Shown: in pieces, positions 10,100 to 21,511 of the stretch
Numbering within the stretch: position 1 is the stretch's first letter
Layout: each line of letters opens with the position of its first letter
Source: Ceratotherium simum simum
Lineage: Eukaryota > Chordata > Mammalia > Perissodactyla > Rhinocerotidae
Reading direction: 5' to 3'
Length of the DNA stretch: 64,000 nt
NCBI RefSeq assembly: GCF_000283155.1
Contig: NW_004454173.1
Coordinates: 2,307,064-2,371,063 of the forward strand
Notes under the pieces: model-generated
What the model was told of the DNA's origin: nothing
The model's input: the letters and a program-made list of their open reading frames with translations, nothing else
Database searches by the model: none
Position numbers and translations under genes: made by a program

Positions 10100-10925
10100 T
10101 TTTTTGGAAAAATCTCAAGCCAGCAATCTGTTTGCTTTTAATTATTTAGTTCTTTGAATAAGCAGTGTGTATATGATTGTGCATACACAACACAAATCAA
10201 AAGGCACAAAAGAGTGTACAGTGAAATGTAAGTCTCCTCCCACCAATGCCCCAGCTACTGAGTATCCCTTTCTAGAGTAACCACTGTTTCTTACCTATTT
10301 TTCCACTGTTTCTTATATGTCTTTGTATAGATGTATACAAACATATATATTTGCATTCCCTAAAAAGAAAAAGCTCCAAGAGGTTAAACTCTACCCACTG
10401 TTCTATACTTCTTTCACTTAACAGAATGTCTTGGAGGTCAGTCCATATCAGTATGTATATAATGCCTCATTCCTTTTGATGGCTACGTAGTATTTCCCCA
10501 TGGGAATGAGTATTGGGAAGCATTATAGTAAAGAGACCAAGAACTTGAAGTCTGAATGCCCACCTTACCACTTATTAGCTCTGCATGTTGAGTTGGTTAC
10601 CTGAGCTCTCTGTGCTTGAGCTTTCTCCTCTGAGGTAGGGCTTATAATAGTACTTAGCTCATCAGTCTGTGGTTAGGTACCGCATGCATTTTTCTGCCTC
10701 TATCTACAATAATTTACTTAAGGATTTCCTATTGATATTTAGCCTGTCACCAGCATTTTGCTATTAGAAGCAATACAGTAATAAATAATCCTGTAACATA
10801 TATCATTTCACACATGTACAAGTTTATATTTAGAATGAATTCTTAGAAGTAGAATTGCTGGGTCAAATGACTACGTATGTGCGTTTAGGTTTTGATGGAT
10901 ATTGCCAACTGGCTGTCTGAAGAGG
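10100..10925 (-). mobile_element. Old L1 3' end split by a MIR
   Basis: The left part (to about 10505) shows old L1 features on the minus strand, such as ttctttcacttaacagaatg and tggctacgtagtatttcccc. The right part (from about 10695) resumes with acaagtttatatttagaatg and agtagaattgctgggtcaaa. A MIR (10515-10690) separates them. Divergence is high, as in L1M-group elements. Confidence 0.75.
10515..10690 (+). mobile_element. MIR inside an old L1
   Basis: Plus-orientation MIR: a tRNA-like head remnant, then ccttaccacttattagctct, a ctctgtgcttgagctttctc block and ataatagtacttagctcatc. It interrupts L1 sequence on both sides, so that L1 must predate the end of MIR activity. Confidence 0.75.
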
Positions 10926-10960
10926 CTGTAGCAAGCCACAGTCCTAACTGTAGTGTGTAA

Positions 10961-11138
10961 GGGTGGGTGTGTGGGGTGGAGGCAGGGGTTACTTTAGATT
11001 GGGTGGTCAAGTTAGGGGCTGCTGCAGTGACCCGTGGGAGAGAGGGCATGGTGCTGTGTGCCTGGGGTGGCAGTGGAGTTGGGAGGCTTTGCTGCTAGGT
11101 TGAATACAAAGGACTGAGGGACAGGGGTGGGGATGGGG
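10961..11138 (+). other. Two G-quadruplex-capable G-rich runs
   Basis: 11118-11138 has four G-runs with loops of 3, 1 and 2 nt (ggg-aca-gggg-t-gggg-at-gggg), a canonical quadruplex motif on the plus strand. A second set at 10961-10988 has loops of 1, 5 and 8 nt. The stretch between them is G-rich and non-repetitive. Confidence 0.7.
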
Positions 11139-11184
11139 AGGAGAGGAAGACAGGGAGAGACAGCACTCAAGGATGATGGTGCCC

Positions 11185-11310
11185 TCTTGGTTCTGTCACT
11201 CACTAGAGGTATGACCTTGGGCAATAATCTCACTTCTCTGTGCTTCACTGTCCTTTATAAAATGAGGAGAATAATTTCATATGATGTTTAGGAATAAATG
11301 CCAATATATG
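11185..11310 (+). mobile_element. MIR fragment
   Basis: The landmarks ttctgtcactcactagaggt, atgaccttgggcaataatc, ctctgtgcttcactgtcc and ataaaatgaggagaataat follow the MIR consensus in plus orientation. Confidence 0.85.
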
Positions 11311-11319
11311 TAACATGCT

Positions 11320-11765
11320 TTGGGGCATGTTGAGTTTGAGATGTTTATTGTATCTCCAAGTCCAATGTTGAATAAGCAGTTCGATTAAGGGTTGGGGTAT
11401 AAATTTGGGAGTTGTTTCCTTTAAATACCATCTATATGGTGTGAGGCTGCATGAGTTCACCAAGGGAGTGAGGGTAGCTAGAGAAGAGGCAAGGACTAAG
11501 AACTGAGTCATTTCAGCATTAAGAGGCAGGGAGAAGTACAGGAACAAGCAAAAGAGGATGAAGAGGAGCCATCATTGAGGTTTGCTGAAAGCCAAGAGAG
11601 CGTGGAGCCCTAGAAGCCAAGTGAAGAAAGAGCATCGAGGAGGAGAAAACGATGAACCGTGTCCAAAGCTGCTGATAGGTCCAGTAAGTAGAGTCTTACC
11701 TCCTTTCACCTGGAGAAGAGATCTAGGAGTCAGCACTGTGTGTCAGCTCAGAGGAATAGTGAAAC
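11320..11765 (+). mobile_element. Unnamed ancient repeat, middle part
   Basis: The words gcatgttgagtttgagatg, aagcagtt, ataaatttgggagttgt, ttcaccaagggagtgaggg and gaagccaagtgaagaaag are typical of a widespread mammalian medium-copy repeat whose name I cannot fix. The first part parallels 24307-24365 in this window (gcatgttaagctagagatg ... aggcagtt), so the two are copies of one family. The local frames are not genes. Confidence 0.6.
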
Positions 11766-13194
11766 AGGCATAGTAGACATAGAGCTGTCAACAGCATCCT
11801 CAGAAGAAAAGGGAAGCCTCTTCCTCCATCAGTTCTGGCTTCTCAAGAAGGAGAGAAATGAGCAGGGGTGGAAAGTAGCTTTGTAAGTGACACAGTGATG
11901 TACCTCTTGACACTTTTTTGACACTGGTTATGTTTAATTCGTTCTAAATGGCCTTTTCGGATTCCTAGCAGATGAAATTTCTTTCCCGTTTGTTTCATGT
12001 GCCACTCAGGATCCCTTGAATTCTTGAAATTTTTATTAAGAATTCCTCAGACACAAACAACTATGCCAGTCTGTGTAGTCTGTCTGCTAACACTTTGCTC
12101 TTATGTTTAAGGAAGGTCTCGGACAACAAAAAGGGTCAATTATTGCACCAACGGCCAACCTTGCCAAATGGTCACTGTCCATACATCCTTCCTTCCTGGA
12201 AGTGGTATGAATCCCCAAAGGCTATTTTTGCTCAAGGAGATTATGGCACAACATATGGAGTCTTCACTCTCCAGGAGCAGAAGAAAAGTCTTTTCTTTGC
12301 AAGCCACTTCCTGAATGCCACAGGCTTAGGGCATCTGTGAATCCTCGTGCTTCACAGGGACTGTACCAGAGAGCTGCAGCACAGAGCAGCTGGTCTTACG
12401 AGCATACTAACCTGATGTTTCCCATAATGTTGTGTGTGGAATTTGCCCCATTTGTCATGCTGAGTTGGCTCTGTTAGTGCCATGCAGTCTCTGTGTACGT
12501 TAATATTTTACCTCGAACCAAGGCAACAGAATTCTAGAATATTGGCATTCTGATAGTGAATATTTAGTGATGGATACTACAAACTTTTAGCATTATAGAT
12601 ATTCTCTGTCTTAACCAGAATAAACGTGAAAGAAAAAGTTAAGTTATAATAAATTATCAAAGAGGCTGTGTGTTAAATTCCCTGATTTAAAAGCATTTTC
12701 ATCTATAAGTCTTTGGTTTAAAAGCAGATTCATCTGTAAGTAACAGTTTCCATTATTATTCTTTGAACAACAAAAGAGGTTTCTGTAGGAGATTAAGCCA
12801 GTCACTTATTGTATTGTTGCGGGATAGATTATACTCTGAGTTATAACAGAATCCCCAAATTAATTTCTATTATCATGGAAACTATTTATAATAATTTCTA
12901 GGGAGGCTAGAAATTGAAAAGTTAGTTTTATTATCTGGATCTAGTGTCTACTGATGTTTTAGGAGAGTGGACATGTGGCAGTCCTATTTTAAATGCTGTT
13001 GTTGAAAAAACGTCCCTCCTTAAATTAAACCAGGTTGATTTGCCTTTTTGGCATTTATTATTTTTTTTAAATCGGACTAATTTTAGGTTTATTAACTTTA
13101 GGGCGCAAAATCCCATCTGTCTCTCTAGTTGGTTGAGCAAGGTTGGCACACTAGAGGGAGGGGACATGGCTTAGCAGATCTGTGGACCATGCCA
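11766..13194. other. Unique sequence, no feature recognised
   Basis: About 1.4 kb, AT-rich from 12.5 kb on. A plus-strand frame at 12095-12340 (81 codons) has no recognisable domain and no convincing start or splice context. Nothing repetitive was identified. Confidence 0.5.
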
Positions 13195-13365
13195 CTTGGT
13201 ACTTACTGACCCCAGCAAATTACTCTAATCTCACTAAGCCTCTGTTTCTTCATCTTTATTATGGGAAGTAACCTGCATCACAGAGTGATTGTGAGAATTA
13301 AATGCAATATTTTACGTGGCATTCTTAGCTCAGTTCCTGATGCAGGGGGCATGGAATAAGGGGCG
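13195..13365 (+). mobile_element. MIR fragment
   Basis: Plus orientation: taatctcactaagcctctgt, ttcatctttattatgggaag, gagtgattgtgagaattaaa and tagctcagttcctgatgcag match the 3' two-thirds of MIR. Confidence 0.82.
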
Positions 13366-13926
13366 GCTGTTCTTGTTGCTGCTGCTGTGAGCTTCTCTGG
13401 CCTGCAGTCTTGATGATGTAAGAAAGAAACATGGTGGTTGAGCTTTGGGGTCCTGTCTCAGCATCTCTGCTTCTCACGTGCGTGCTGCACCCTTATCTAA
13501 GACAGATTGCCCTCCTGTAGCCCTGCCTCTGTCTCAACGGAGGCATCAAGGTTGGGGTGAGGGGATGTAGGAGAAGGTAGGTAGTGGGTAGCCAGCCTCA
13601 CCAGTGGGGACTGCTCCTCACAGTCACCACTGGTCGGGCCACATGAAGCAGTGGCAGCCAAGGTGGCCTGTTTGGGCGAGGTCAGTGGTTGCCTTCACTT
13701 CCCTCTGGAGGGCTCTCTCACGTTCAGAATCTTTCTGCACTTTTATGCAGAGCCTGCTTCCCCATGTTCGACCCTGGGGTTTTTAGGTTGTTTCTCCTTT
13801 GTTTTGGGATTTCAAACAAGCCAGCCCGTATCACACTGTTTCCATTTGCTCTGGATGCTAGTGGTGCCCGCTCCTTGCCTACCTTTGATTAGATGTTTTG
13901 AATGTCAAGTCGGTGTTGAATAAAAC

Positions 13927-13962
13927 ACACACACATACACACGCGCACGTGTACACACACTT
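13927..13962. repeat. (AC)n microsatellite, interrupted
   Basis: A short run of acacacacacatacacacgc and gcacgtgtacacacac. A degenerate dinucleotide repeat containing one cacgtg palindrome. Confidence 0.85.
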
Positions 13963-14306
13963 ACATGCTACCAATCACTAGTTCTAATACATCTGGCTCA
14001 TTGATGAGGATATAAGTGGTCTAACATTCTGCTATTGACAAACTACTATCTTTTAAAATGCCAAATCCTTGCAATTCTGTTTATTTTCAATAGGATCCGT
14101 TTGGTCAGAAAGTCTACATTAATTGGCTAATTAAAGCAAAATATTTGTGTTTGATAAAAAATAACCTTGGTATTTTGTTTTCATTGTGCCTTCAAATCAT
14201 CATATGCAAACATGTTACCCCAAGCCAGTCAAGGAGAGAGTGGCCTTTCCCCAGGTAAACAAAATAAAACAGAGAACCACTGCCTGTCCCCTATCCTCGG
14301 AAGTGT

Positions 14307-14394
14307 TTTCTCCTTCCCTCCCTCCCTGTCTCCCTTTCTCCTTCCCTGACGCTCTGTCTCTCTGCCTCTCTGTGTCTCTTTCTCTCTCTTTCCC
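14307..14394. repeat. Polypyrimidine (CT/TCCC) low-complexity tract
   Basis: About 88 bp, almost wholly C and T (tccttccctccctccctgtc, then tctctgcctctctgtgtctc). It is a simple-sequence tract; the reverse-strand frame of 14215-14538 translates it as Arg/Glu-rich sequence and is not a gene. Confidence 0.85.
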
Positions 14395-15324
14395 ATAACA
14401 GTACCTGGCAGTTTTTGTGCCGTGGGATTTCCATGCTTTCCTCTGGTTTTGTAAATTTGTTTCCCGAGTGTAAAGATCTGTAGCTAATCTCTGAAATCTC
14501 TTATCTGTGTTTGGGATATAAGAAATCCCAATTGACACAGAATCAATTATTTATTGATTTAAAAGAAGAAAAATATAGAATGGAAAAGACATTGTCAGGA
14601 TTTATAGATCGCATTTTGGTTGATTGTCTCTAAGACAAGCCTGTCTGGGGACCTGCCCCAATGAAGCCTGTTCCCGGTGGAAGGGGCTCCTTTTCCGATT
14701 TTATACTATTGTGGGTGGTCATTTAATTGTGAAGAAGCAGGTAGTTTTGTTTGCAGACTTGCTGATGTTCATTAGCAGTCTGGTGGTGACAGCTAGCTTT
14801 AGTTGTTTCCTCCTGTCATTGCTCACAGGAATGGTGTTGAATACTCAGAGCTGGCAGAGGCTTTGGGGATGGCAGCAGGTTCATCAGTGTGCCCTCACCC
14901 CAGCCCTCAATTGTCACGGCAGGTCGTGCCTCCAAGAATGAGAACATTGCTGATTAGTGTGCGTGGTGCGTGGGGCAGGTTGTGGGGAAAAGGCCGTGGT
15001 ATGATCTCTGCTGATTTCCCAACAATTACATTCTCCTGGCTTCCTAGCAGCCTTCCCCTTATACACAGAGTGCATTTTTTTCCATTATGAAGAATTTCCT
15101 TTTGGTCTGTCCCACTAGGAATCTTGCAGGTTTTTTCTCAGTGTCTATAACTTCATAGAGACTTCTTGTCTATAACCTACCACTGCTCTTGGGCTTCACC
15201 TCTCTCTGCTTCACCCTTTCAGTCCTGCTGAATAAAAGCTCAGCTTTTACTTCCTGATGCCTTTATCCTCTCATTCAACAGTCTGTTGAAAAGAAACGTA
15301 TGTGCTTGGAGGGAATTGCATTTA

Positions 15325-15470
15325 ATCATGAATTAAATTCTCTGGGCCTTAGTTTGTTTTCTCATCTGTAAAATGGGGGTAATATTATTACTTACCTTGT
15401 GGAGTCATTGTCAGGTTGAACAAGATAAAACATATCAAGTGCTCAGAATAGTGCCAGGTATTTGGCCATC
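15325..15470 (+). mobile_element. MIR fragment
   Basis: Plus orientation: ctctgggccttagtttgttt, tcatctgtaaaatgggggta and tatcaagtgctcagaatagt match MIR landmarks. Confidence 0.88.
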
Positions 15471-15754
15471 AAGCAGTAAGGACATAATCACCACTATCTC
15501 CTCCTCACCAGCATCTCTGGGAGTACACCGGGTCTGAAAGCAGGGGCCACGTGTACTCTTGATATATGATTATGTGGTAGGGCCTGCAGACCACAGCCCA
15601 AGTCTCCTCTGAAACTCATTTTATTTCCATTTTCCCTTCTATCTTATATTCTGGGTTTTCAAGGAATAGTCTTCCCGCCCCTTCTTTTCTGCACTATTTC
15701 ACTACACTTGTTCATCTACTGCATTAGAGTTGTGTTATAAATGTCATTGCATTT

Positions 15755-15905
15755 ACTCCAGATAATGGCACTGTGAGACGGAGGCATTGTGCTTTCCATT
15801 TGACATGTGACATTTCAGATCAGAGAGAGTACAGGCTTTGCTTAAGATAACCAGCCAATAGGAGGCAGACCCAAGTCTTCTGCCTCCAAGTCCAGTGTAG
15901 TGTCT
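15755..15905 (-). mobile_element. MIR fragment
   Basis: Minus orientation, diverged: 'acatttcagatcagagagag', 'gcttaagataaccagccaat' and 'gcagacccaagtcttctgcc' follow the MIR head-proximal half. Confidence 0.6.
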
Positions 15906-16960
15906 ATGTGAAGCCATTTTTTGAGTGTGGAGGACAAATGACCTTTAATTTTCTATCTGGGCTTTTATCAAGAAGTCAATAAATTTTAAGCTCTTGGAAG
16001 GTAGATATTAGTTCTAAGTTGCTCTCTAAAATGAATATATCTGGCTTCTTCCAGCACTGTGATGTGAACTCATTTACCAGGTTTCCTTCCTGACGTCTCA
16101 CTGAGGGCCGAGGATTAAGGTCATGATAATATGGACGAGGCTTTGTCGAGGCTGGAACAGTAGTCCTAGGGAGTACAGTACAAGGGGACTCTACTCAACG
16201 AGGGGGGCACCAGGTATACCTGGGGAATAGGTGGTAAGCAGGCAGAGGAGACACAAAACAAGAGCTGGTGTTGCAAACATGCTACCCTCAAATTGGTCTG
16301 GCGTTGGCTGTCCCTAGAAGAACCGTTTTTAAATCCATGTGGCCCTGACTCTGGCCCCAAATCCAGGCAAATCTTTGCCCTACTATCTGAGTAGAGTAAT
16401 GGGCACTGAGTTTATTCATTCACTCATTCAGCAGACATTCACTCAGTATCAGCTGTGTGCTGTGTTAGTCACTGAGATAGCAGGGATGAAAGATGCTGTC
16501 GAGTGGATGGTCCAGCTTCCTGGTTCCTGGTTGCTGGTTGGGAGGTTGTGGAGGAGGGGAGGTTCAGAGAATCAGATGAAATAAAAGCATTCGGAATCAA
16601 GGGGAAGCAAGTCTGCTTTAACCAAACCTACAAACCCTGCATTTCTGAACATGGTCTCATAGGCCTGTGAGCATTAGTAAACACTGGGAGATGGGTCACA
16701 CAGTGTCACTGGCCTGCCAGAACCTTTGAATGATGGAGAACTCAGCAGTGAGCCCAACATGTAGTTGGAAAGCCCTAGACTGTAAAGGAAAATAACTCCC
16801 TCTTCTCCAAGGTCTGCTGATTCAGCTGCATCTTTAGTTCCTCTGATATCTGGAGAGGAAGGCAGATGTTCAATAAGAATAAAGCATTAAATAAGCAAGG
16901 AACATCATAAAAATCGTAAGACAACAGGCAAGAACAGGGGAGTTAGAACCCTGTTCCAAG
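15906..16960. other. Unique sequence with a possible ancient-repeat fragment
   Basis: Mostly unrecognised. 16415-16505 (cattcactcattcagcagac, then tgtgctgtgttagtcactga) resembles the 5' part of the unnamed ancient repeat seen elsewhere in this window, at low confidence. No gene is seen. Confidence 0.4.
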
Positions 16961-17531
16961 AACTCCATCCCTCAAAGATGTGGTATATATAAACAATGGA
17001 ATATCAGTCAGCCATAAAAAAGGAAACCCTGCCATTTGCAACAACACGGATGGACCTTGAGGGCATTATGCTAAGTGAAATAAGTCAGACAGAGAAAGAC
17101 AAATACTGTATGATTTCACTCATACGTGGAATCTAAAAAGAGTCCGAACACATAGATACAGAGAACAGATTGGTGGTTGCCAGAGGGGGAGGAGAAGGGG
17201 AGTGGGCGAAGTGGGTGAAGGTGGTCAAAAGGTACGAACTTCGTTATAAGATAAATGAGTCTTCATTATGGACTTAACGGGGATGTCGTGTACAGCACGG
17301 TGACTTAGTTGACAATACTGTATTGTATATTGGAAAGATGCTAAGAGAGTAGATCTTAAAAGTTCTCAGAACGAAAACAAATTTGTAAGTATTTGTGATG
17401 ATGGGTGTTAACTAGACTTATGGTGGAGATCATTTCACGATATATACAAATATCAAATCATTATGTTGTACACCTGAAACTACTGTTATATATTCATTAT
17501 TTCTCAATTAAAAAAAAAAAAAACTCCATCC
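16961..17531 (+). mobile_element. 5'-truncated young L1 with 10-bp duplication
   Basis: A plus-strand L1 3' end. It starts within the ORF2 C-terminal region (tatataaacaatggaatatc, atggaccttgagggcattat, agtgaaataagtcagacaga) and ends in a poly-A tail just before 17522. The word aactccatcc occurs at 16961-16970 and 17522-17531 and is the likely target duplication. Insert length is about 550 bp. No intact ORF remains. Confidence 0.9.
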
Positions 17532-18737
17532 TCTGCTCTACTCACTTTACTTCTGCTCCACTTCAACAGACCTGATTTTGAAAAAGAAGAACTATAGGAA
17601 AAGGAAAAAAAGGAATGCACCCTTCGGAATTGTTTGCCCTATTTGAAACTCACTGAGGAGCTCCTTGTTGGTCTAACTGCAGATGAACTGACTGCAAACC
17701 TTCTCGACTCCGTGGTTGGTGACAACAAGTGCAGCCTCACCACCTTGACAGTTTAGTTTCAAAATCCAAAGCTGTTCTTCTGACCTGATCGCTAAACCAG
17801 ACACTGGCACATGTTAGCCCTTTTATGGAAGTCCCAGCCTCGAGCTAGGAAGTCTCCTAGGCCCAAAGATTTACAGCATGAGCTCTCAATAGGTTGTTGT
17901 TATCATTTCCAGTAAGAATTATTAAATATCCCCAAAATGCCTTGACAATAGGCTTAGATATTTTAATTTCCATTTAAGCCGGTAGGCAGGGGTTGGTATG
18001 CTGTTTGGAGTTTCGTGGTGTTATAAGACACCTGAGAAATATGTGTGGTGAGGTATTCCAGGTATGTCAGTTATTGCTTACTCTGTGTGCCTTCAAAGAA
18101 TGTTGTTGTTAAGAAGGTCACAGGGATTTGACTGACTTCTTCTTGACTGAAGAGAATAGTGGAAAACTAGCTTCTCCAATTGGAAAAGAAATTAGTCACA
18201 GGAGTTTTTTGCACTTTTGGCTTAAAGAAGAGAGGCCTCACCACCTGTGGATAGGAGAAAAGAAGGGCTCTCCCCGAGGGGGAGCCCCAGAGACGGGGCT
18301 TACTTGGGCTGGGAAGGTAGGCAGGGCCCAGAGGGACCCATTAGAACACGTTCTTATTGCAGGCAGCTAGCTGGGGCAACAGTCAAAGGTCATGTGAGTG
18401 ACCCAGAGATTTGAGGACAAATGATGACCAGCCACGATTCAGGGTGAACTAAACACAAAGGATATCTTTTGTTTAGGAAACGGCCATTCCACAGTGTTTT
18501 CACACACATTCATTAAATCAGAGCTTCTCAGCCCTCACTGCTGGGAGAACAAGCCAGGGAGGGGTGTCTTTTCCAAGGGTACTAATTCGTGGTAAATGCA
18601 GATCTTCTCAAGAAGAGCACGTATCATCATATTTGGGGGAGGGTACCATGGTTGTAATAGATTAAAAACAGCCAGGAATTGGTGAGGAAGGTTTTGAACT
18701 GTACCTAGTTTTAAGTTTAAAAACTAAAATTTTGATT
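17532..18737. other. Unique sequence, no feature recognised
   Basis: About 1.2 kb. A plus frame at 18128-18370 has no recognised domain. No repeats, CpG cluster or splice-bounded exon stand out. Confidence 0.5.
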
Positions 18738-18965
18738 AATAATAACTAACTCTTATTGAGCACTTACTATGGACCGGGCATTCGGCTATGAACTTGTCAT
18801 AAACTATTTCATTTAATCCTCACCATTCTATTAAGTAGATAGATACTGTTTTAAATTGCAAAATTATAGGTGAGAGAAAGAAAGTGTAAAGAGGTTACAC
18901 ACATTTAGTCACACAATCAGTAAGTGGAGGCCTCAGAGTCAAGCAGAAAACTACCAGGGCCCGAC
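18738..18965 (-). mobile_element. MIR SINE
   Basis: Minus orientation: aactcttattgagcacttac, tatttcatttaatcctcacc, a shortened gaggttacacacatttagtc region and tcagtaagtggaggcctcag. Nearly complete. Confidence 0.88.
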
Positions 18966-19164
18966 CCTCACCCTCCCATCACTCTGCGTCCATATAGGTC
19001 CTCCACACAGACCATGATTAAGTGAGGGTTTAACTATAGTGTTCATCTTCAGTTCTCGTGGAGTTATGTTTTTGTAACACTGTGGTAACTTCATGGTTGT
19101 GATTCAGATCTTAGATTAACACATAACTGGTGTTGTAGAACATGTGAGGAGCAACGTGATATGA

Positions 19165-19330
19165 CAAAAAAGAGCGTAAACCAAGAAGCCCAAGAACTGA
19201 GGGTGAACCTTGCCTCCAGCATCAGTAAGTTTGATAGTGTGGGCAAATCCTTTAACCTCTCTGGGCCTCAGTTTCTTCATTTGCAGTTTGACTGAGTTGT
19301 ACGAGATGAGAACCTACTGTCACCTAGTGA
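19165..19330 (+). mobile_element. MIR fragment
   Basis: Plus orientation: gggcaaatcctttaacctct, ctgggcctcagtttcttcat and ttgcagtttgactgagttgt follow the MIR core, with a degraded head before them. Confidence 0.78.
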
Positions 19331-19429
19331 CAGCATACTCACATGTGGGAAGGGTAGCTGGAACTGCTCCCTAAGGTTATTCACAGTCAATGGAATTGAT
19401 ACCCAAGGTTAATGGTCCAATAATATGGA

Positions 19430-19631
19430 TTTATTAATTTTAAGTTAACTTATTTTATTTCTAACTAGTGTAGTTAAGAGAATTATACAAAATATATACA
19501 ACAATAAATTTGAATAGGACTCAAGGATTTTAAGTGAAAAAGTAAAAGTCTTATTTCTCTGCCCCGGCACCAGTCCCACTGCCCAGATATAACTACTGTT
19601 AAGCTTTCTCCTTTCAGAAATTGTCTATACA
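19430..19631 (-). mobile_element. Old L1 3' UTR, host of the nested ERE
   Basis: Old L1 3' UTR-type sequence on the minus strand (aagtgaaaaagtaaaagtct, tgcccagatataactactgt, aagctttctcctttcagaaa). It is interrupted by the ERE that begins at about 19632. Similar AT-rich L1-like sequence continues after 20553 (attatcttagttacaaaaat), probably the other half. Confidence 0.55.
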
Positions 19632-20538
19632 GGGGCCAGCCTGGTGGCACAGTGGTTAAATTCATGCATTCCGCTTTGGTGGCCCAGGGTTTGCCGGTTC
19701 AGATCCTGGGTATGGACCTACTCACTGCTCATCAAGCTATGCTGAGGTGGCATCCCACATAGATGAACTAGAATAACCTACAACTAGGATATACAACTAT
19801 GTACTGGGGGCTGTCGGGGAAGAGGGAGAATCCCCCTCCACCCTTTCCCTTCAGGTTCTTATGGCTGGCCAAGTAGTTAAAAGACAGGTTAGCAGGAGAA
19901 AATAATACCAATTTTAATACCATGTATACATGGGAGAAACCAGGGAAACTGAGTTTCTCAACACAATCGCAGAGATTCTCATCTTAAATACCATCTTCAG
20001 CTAAAGACAAAGGAGGATGTTGGGTGTGGGGAGGGAGACAGAAATCACAGTAATCAAGTGTATGTAGATTTAAGGCCTTGTCCTCCACACTGATAAGTTT
20101 CTAGAGAGGCCATCCCCCCTTCCCCCCAGAGAGAGAGATACCTTTACAAATGGAGATTTCCCTTATAAATGTAAATGTTTGTCTGGCAACTCTTTGCAGG
20201 GCCACCTAGAGAATGTGGCCAGAGAGAGAATTTTTGATAAGATGAGCTTGTTGGTGCCTTTCCTATTGTAACATCTATTTTACATTATATTACAGCCATC
20301 ATATGATAGTAACTCCTTTCTGGAACAGGTCTTCTATGTTAAATTCTTTAGGTAGTTAGTGAGGGAGGTCAAATGTCTGTCAGAGAAAACAATCAAGATA
20401 AAGAGACATATTTCAGGGTGGCCAAATCTTGATCTCCCACAGGGCTTTGAGGAGAAAAAAGAAAAAAAAGAGGAAGATTGGCAACATATGTTAGCTCAGG
20501 CCCAGTGTTCCTCAAAAAAAAAAAAAAGAAAGAAAAAG
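19632..20538 (+). mobile_element. Old ERE SINE, one-module type, split by an LTR
   Basis: The plus-strand head (ggccagcctggtggcacagt, then ttgccggttcagatcctggg) and middle section (ctagaataacctacaactag, tatgtactgggggc) run to 19811. After the LTR the element resumes with gggctttgaggagaaaaaag, one module (gaggaagattggcaacatat) and a poly-A-rich tail. Flanking words aaattgtctataca (19618-19631) and aaattggcgataca (20539-20552) differ at two of 14 positions and look like an aged target duplication. Confidence 0.88.
19812..20441. mobile_element. Solo LTR of an endogenous retrovirus
   Basis: A 630-bp block starting tgtcggggaagagggagaat and ending ccaaatcttgatctcccaca has the TG...CA ends of an LTR. 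The host ERE is split exactly at this block, with gggc on both sides (19808-19811 and 20442-20445) as a 4-bp target duplication. Four bases is typical of gammaretrovirus-like (ERV1) insertions. No gag, pol or env sequence is present, so this is a solo LTR left by recombination. Orientation is unclear: a possible attaaa polyadenylation signal reads on the minus strand near 19913. I do not recognise the family. Confidence 0.82.
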
Positions 20539-20552
20539 AAATTGGCGATACA

Positions 20553-21511
20553 TGTATAACTATTTAATACATCTTTTATATGAGTTTATGAAAGACTTGG
20601 GCTAGTTTTTTAAAATTATCTTAGTTACAAAAATAATATGCACCTTGTAAAAAAAACTTCAAACAAAATCTGTTTATTAAAAAGCACGAGACTTTAAATT
20701 TATGCATATTGAATTTTTATCTCCTTCCACTGAACAATGAATAAGGTGCTCTTCTGAAGAATGTATTTGAATTGAGAAAATATTATTGTCAACATTATAA
20801 AAGCATCAAAGTATTAAAATAAGCTTTCATTTTGTTTTAGATCGTTTAAAAAATGACAACAAAAGTCGTTTAAGGCATTCTTGCTTAAAAATACTTCTAT
20901 TTGCTGATTCGAGTTCTGAGGTCCAGAATTTTTCTCCATTTCCCTCTAAGTGAGCCTTGACTGTTAAGAAGTGTTCTGTTTTGAAAAACCTCTGAAGAGG
21001 GTTTCCTGTATCTTTCCTTTTTGTTTGTTTTTCATATAGTTGGTGAGATTTTGTTATATAATTCTGTGATTCTTTTGTTTTCCAAAATGAATTTAAAAAT
21101 AAAGAAGTGTTAAGGGCTTTCCCAAATTAGCCAAAATACTCCATCCTTTATATTAATCGGTAACTCCTCCTGCGGATGCCGAGTAAATTAAACTGTGGTT
21201 CTGGGGCTGACTGTAGCCGATTCTACGTGATGGACAAAGTGCATTGCTCCAGGGTTAGATTTTCCACATGGCCCAGCTTGTTGGTGCCTTAGGACCAGTG
21301 GGGTCCCCCTCTTTCCTTGGCTCTGCTTAGCATTATTAATGATTCCATTAATTTTCATATCGGGGAATCAAGTCTTAGTGAAGGAGGCTGAATCCGTACC
21401 ACGTGTCACTACAGGAGAGCGCCAGTTGAAGATATTTTCAATACTACCTGTCCAAGAAGAGGCCTAGTGGCTTCTCTGCTGGAGCTGCCCAAATAGAGGG
21501 CCCAGGTGCAG
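20553..21511. other. AT-rich sequence, partly L1-like
   Basis: The first 150-200 bp may be the rest of the old L1 at 19430. Beyond that there is no recognised element, though 20.8-21.1 kb is AT-rich and lacks CpG. No gene is seen. Confidence 0.45.

Larger units (their letters stand above)
13366..15324. other. Mostly unique sequence with two simple tracts
   Basis: Apart from the (AC)n run (13927-13962) and the pyrimidine tract (14307-14394), I recognise no repeat here. Overlapping frames at 13604-13923 and 14624-15090 occur on several phases and look like chance openings. No exon with both splice signals stands out. Confidence 0.5.

Noticed and set aside
12095..12340. 81-codon plus frame that looks somewhat protein-like
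   Set aside because: No recognisable family and no clear splice acceptor and donor pair around the open stretch.
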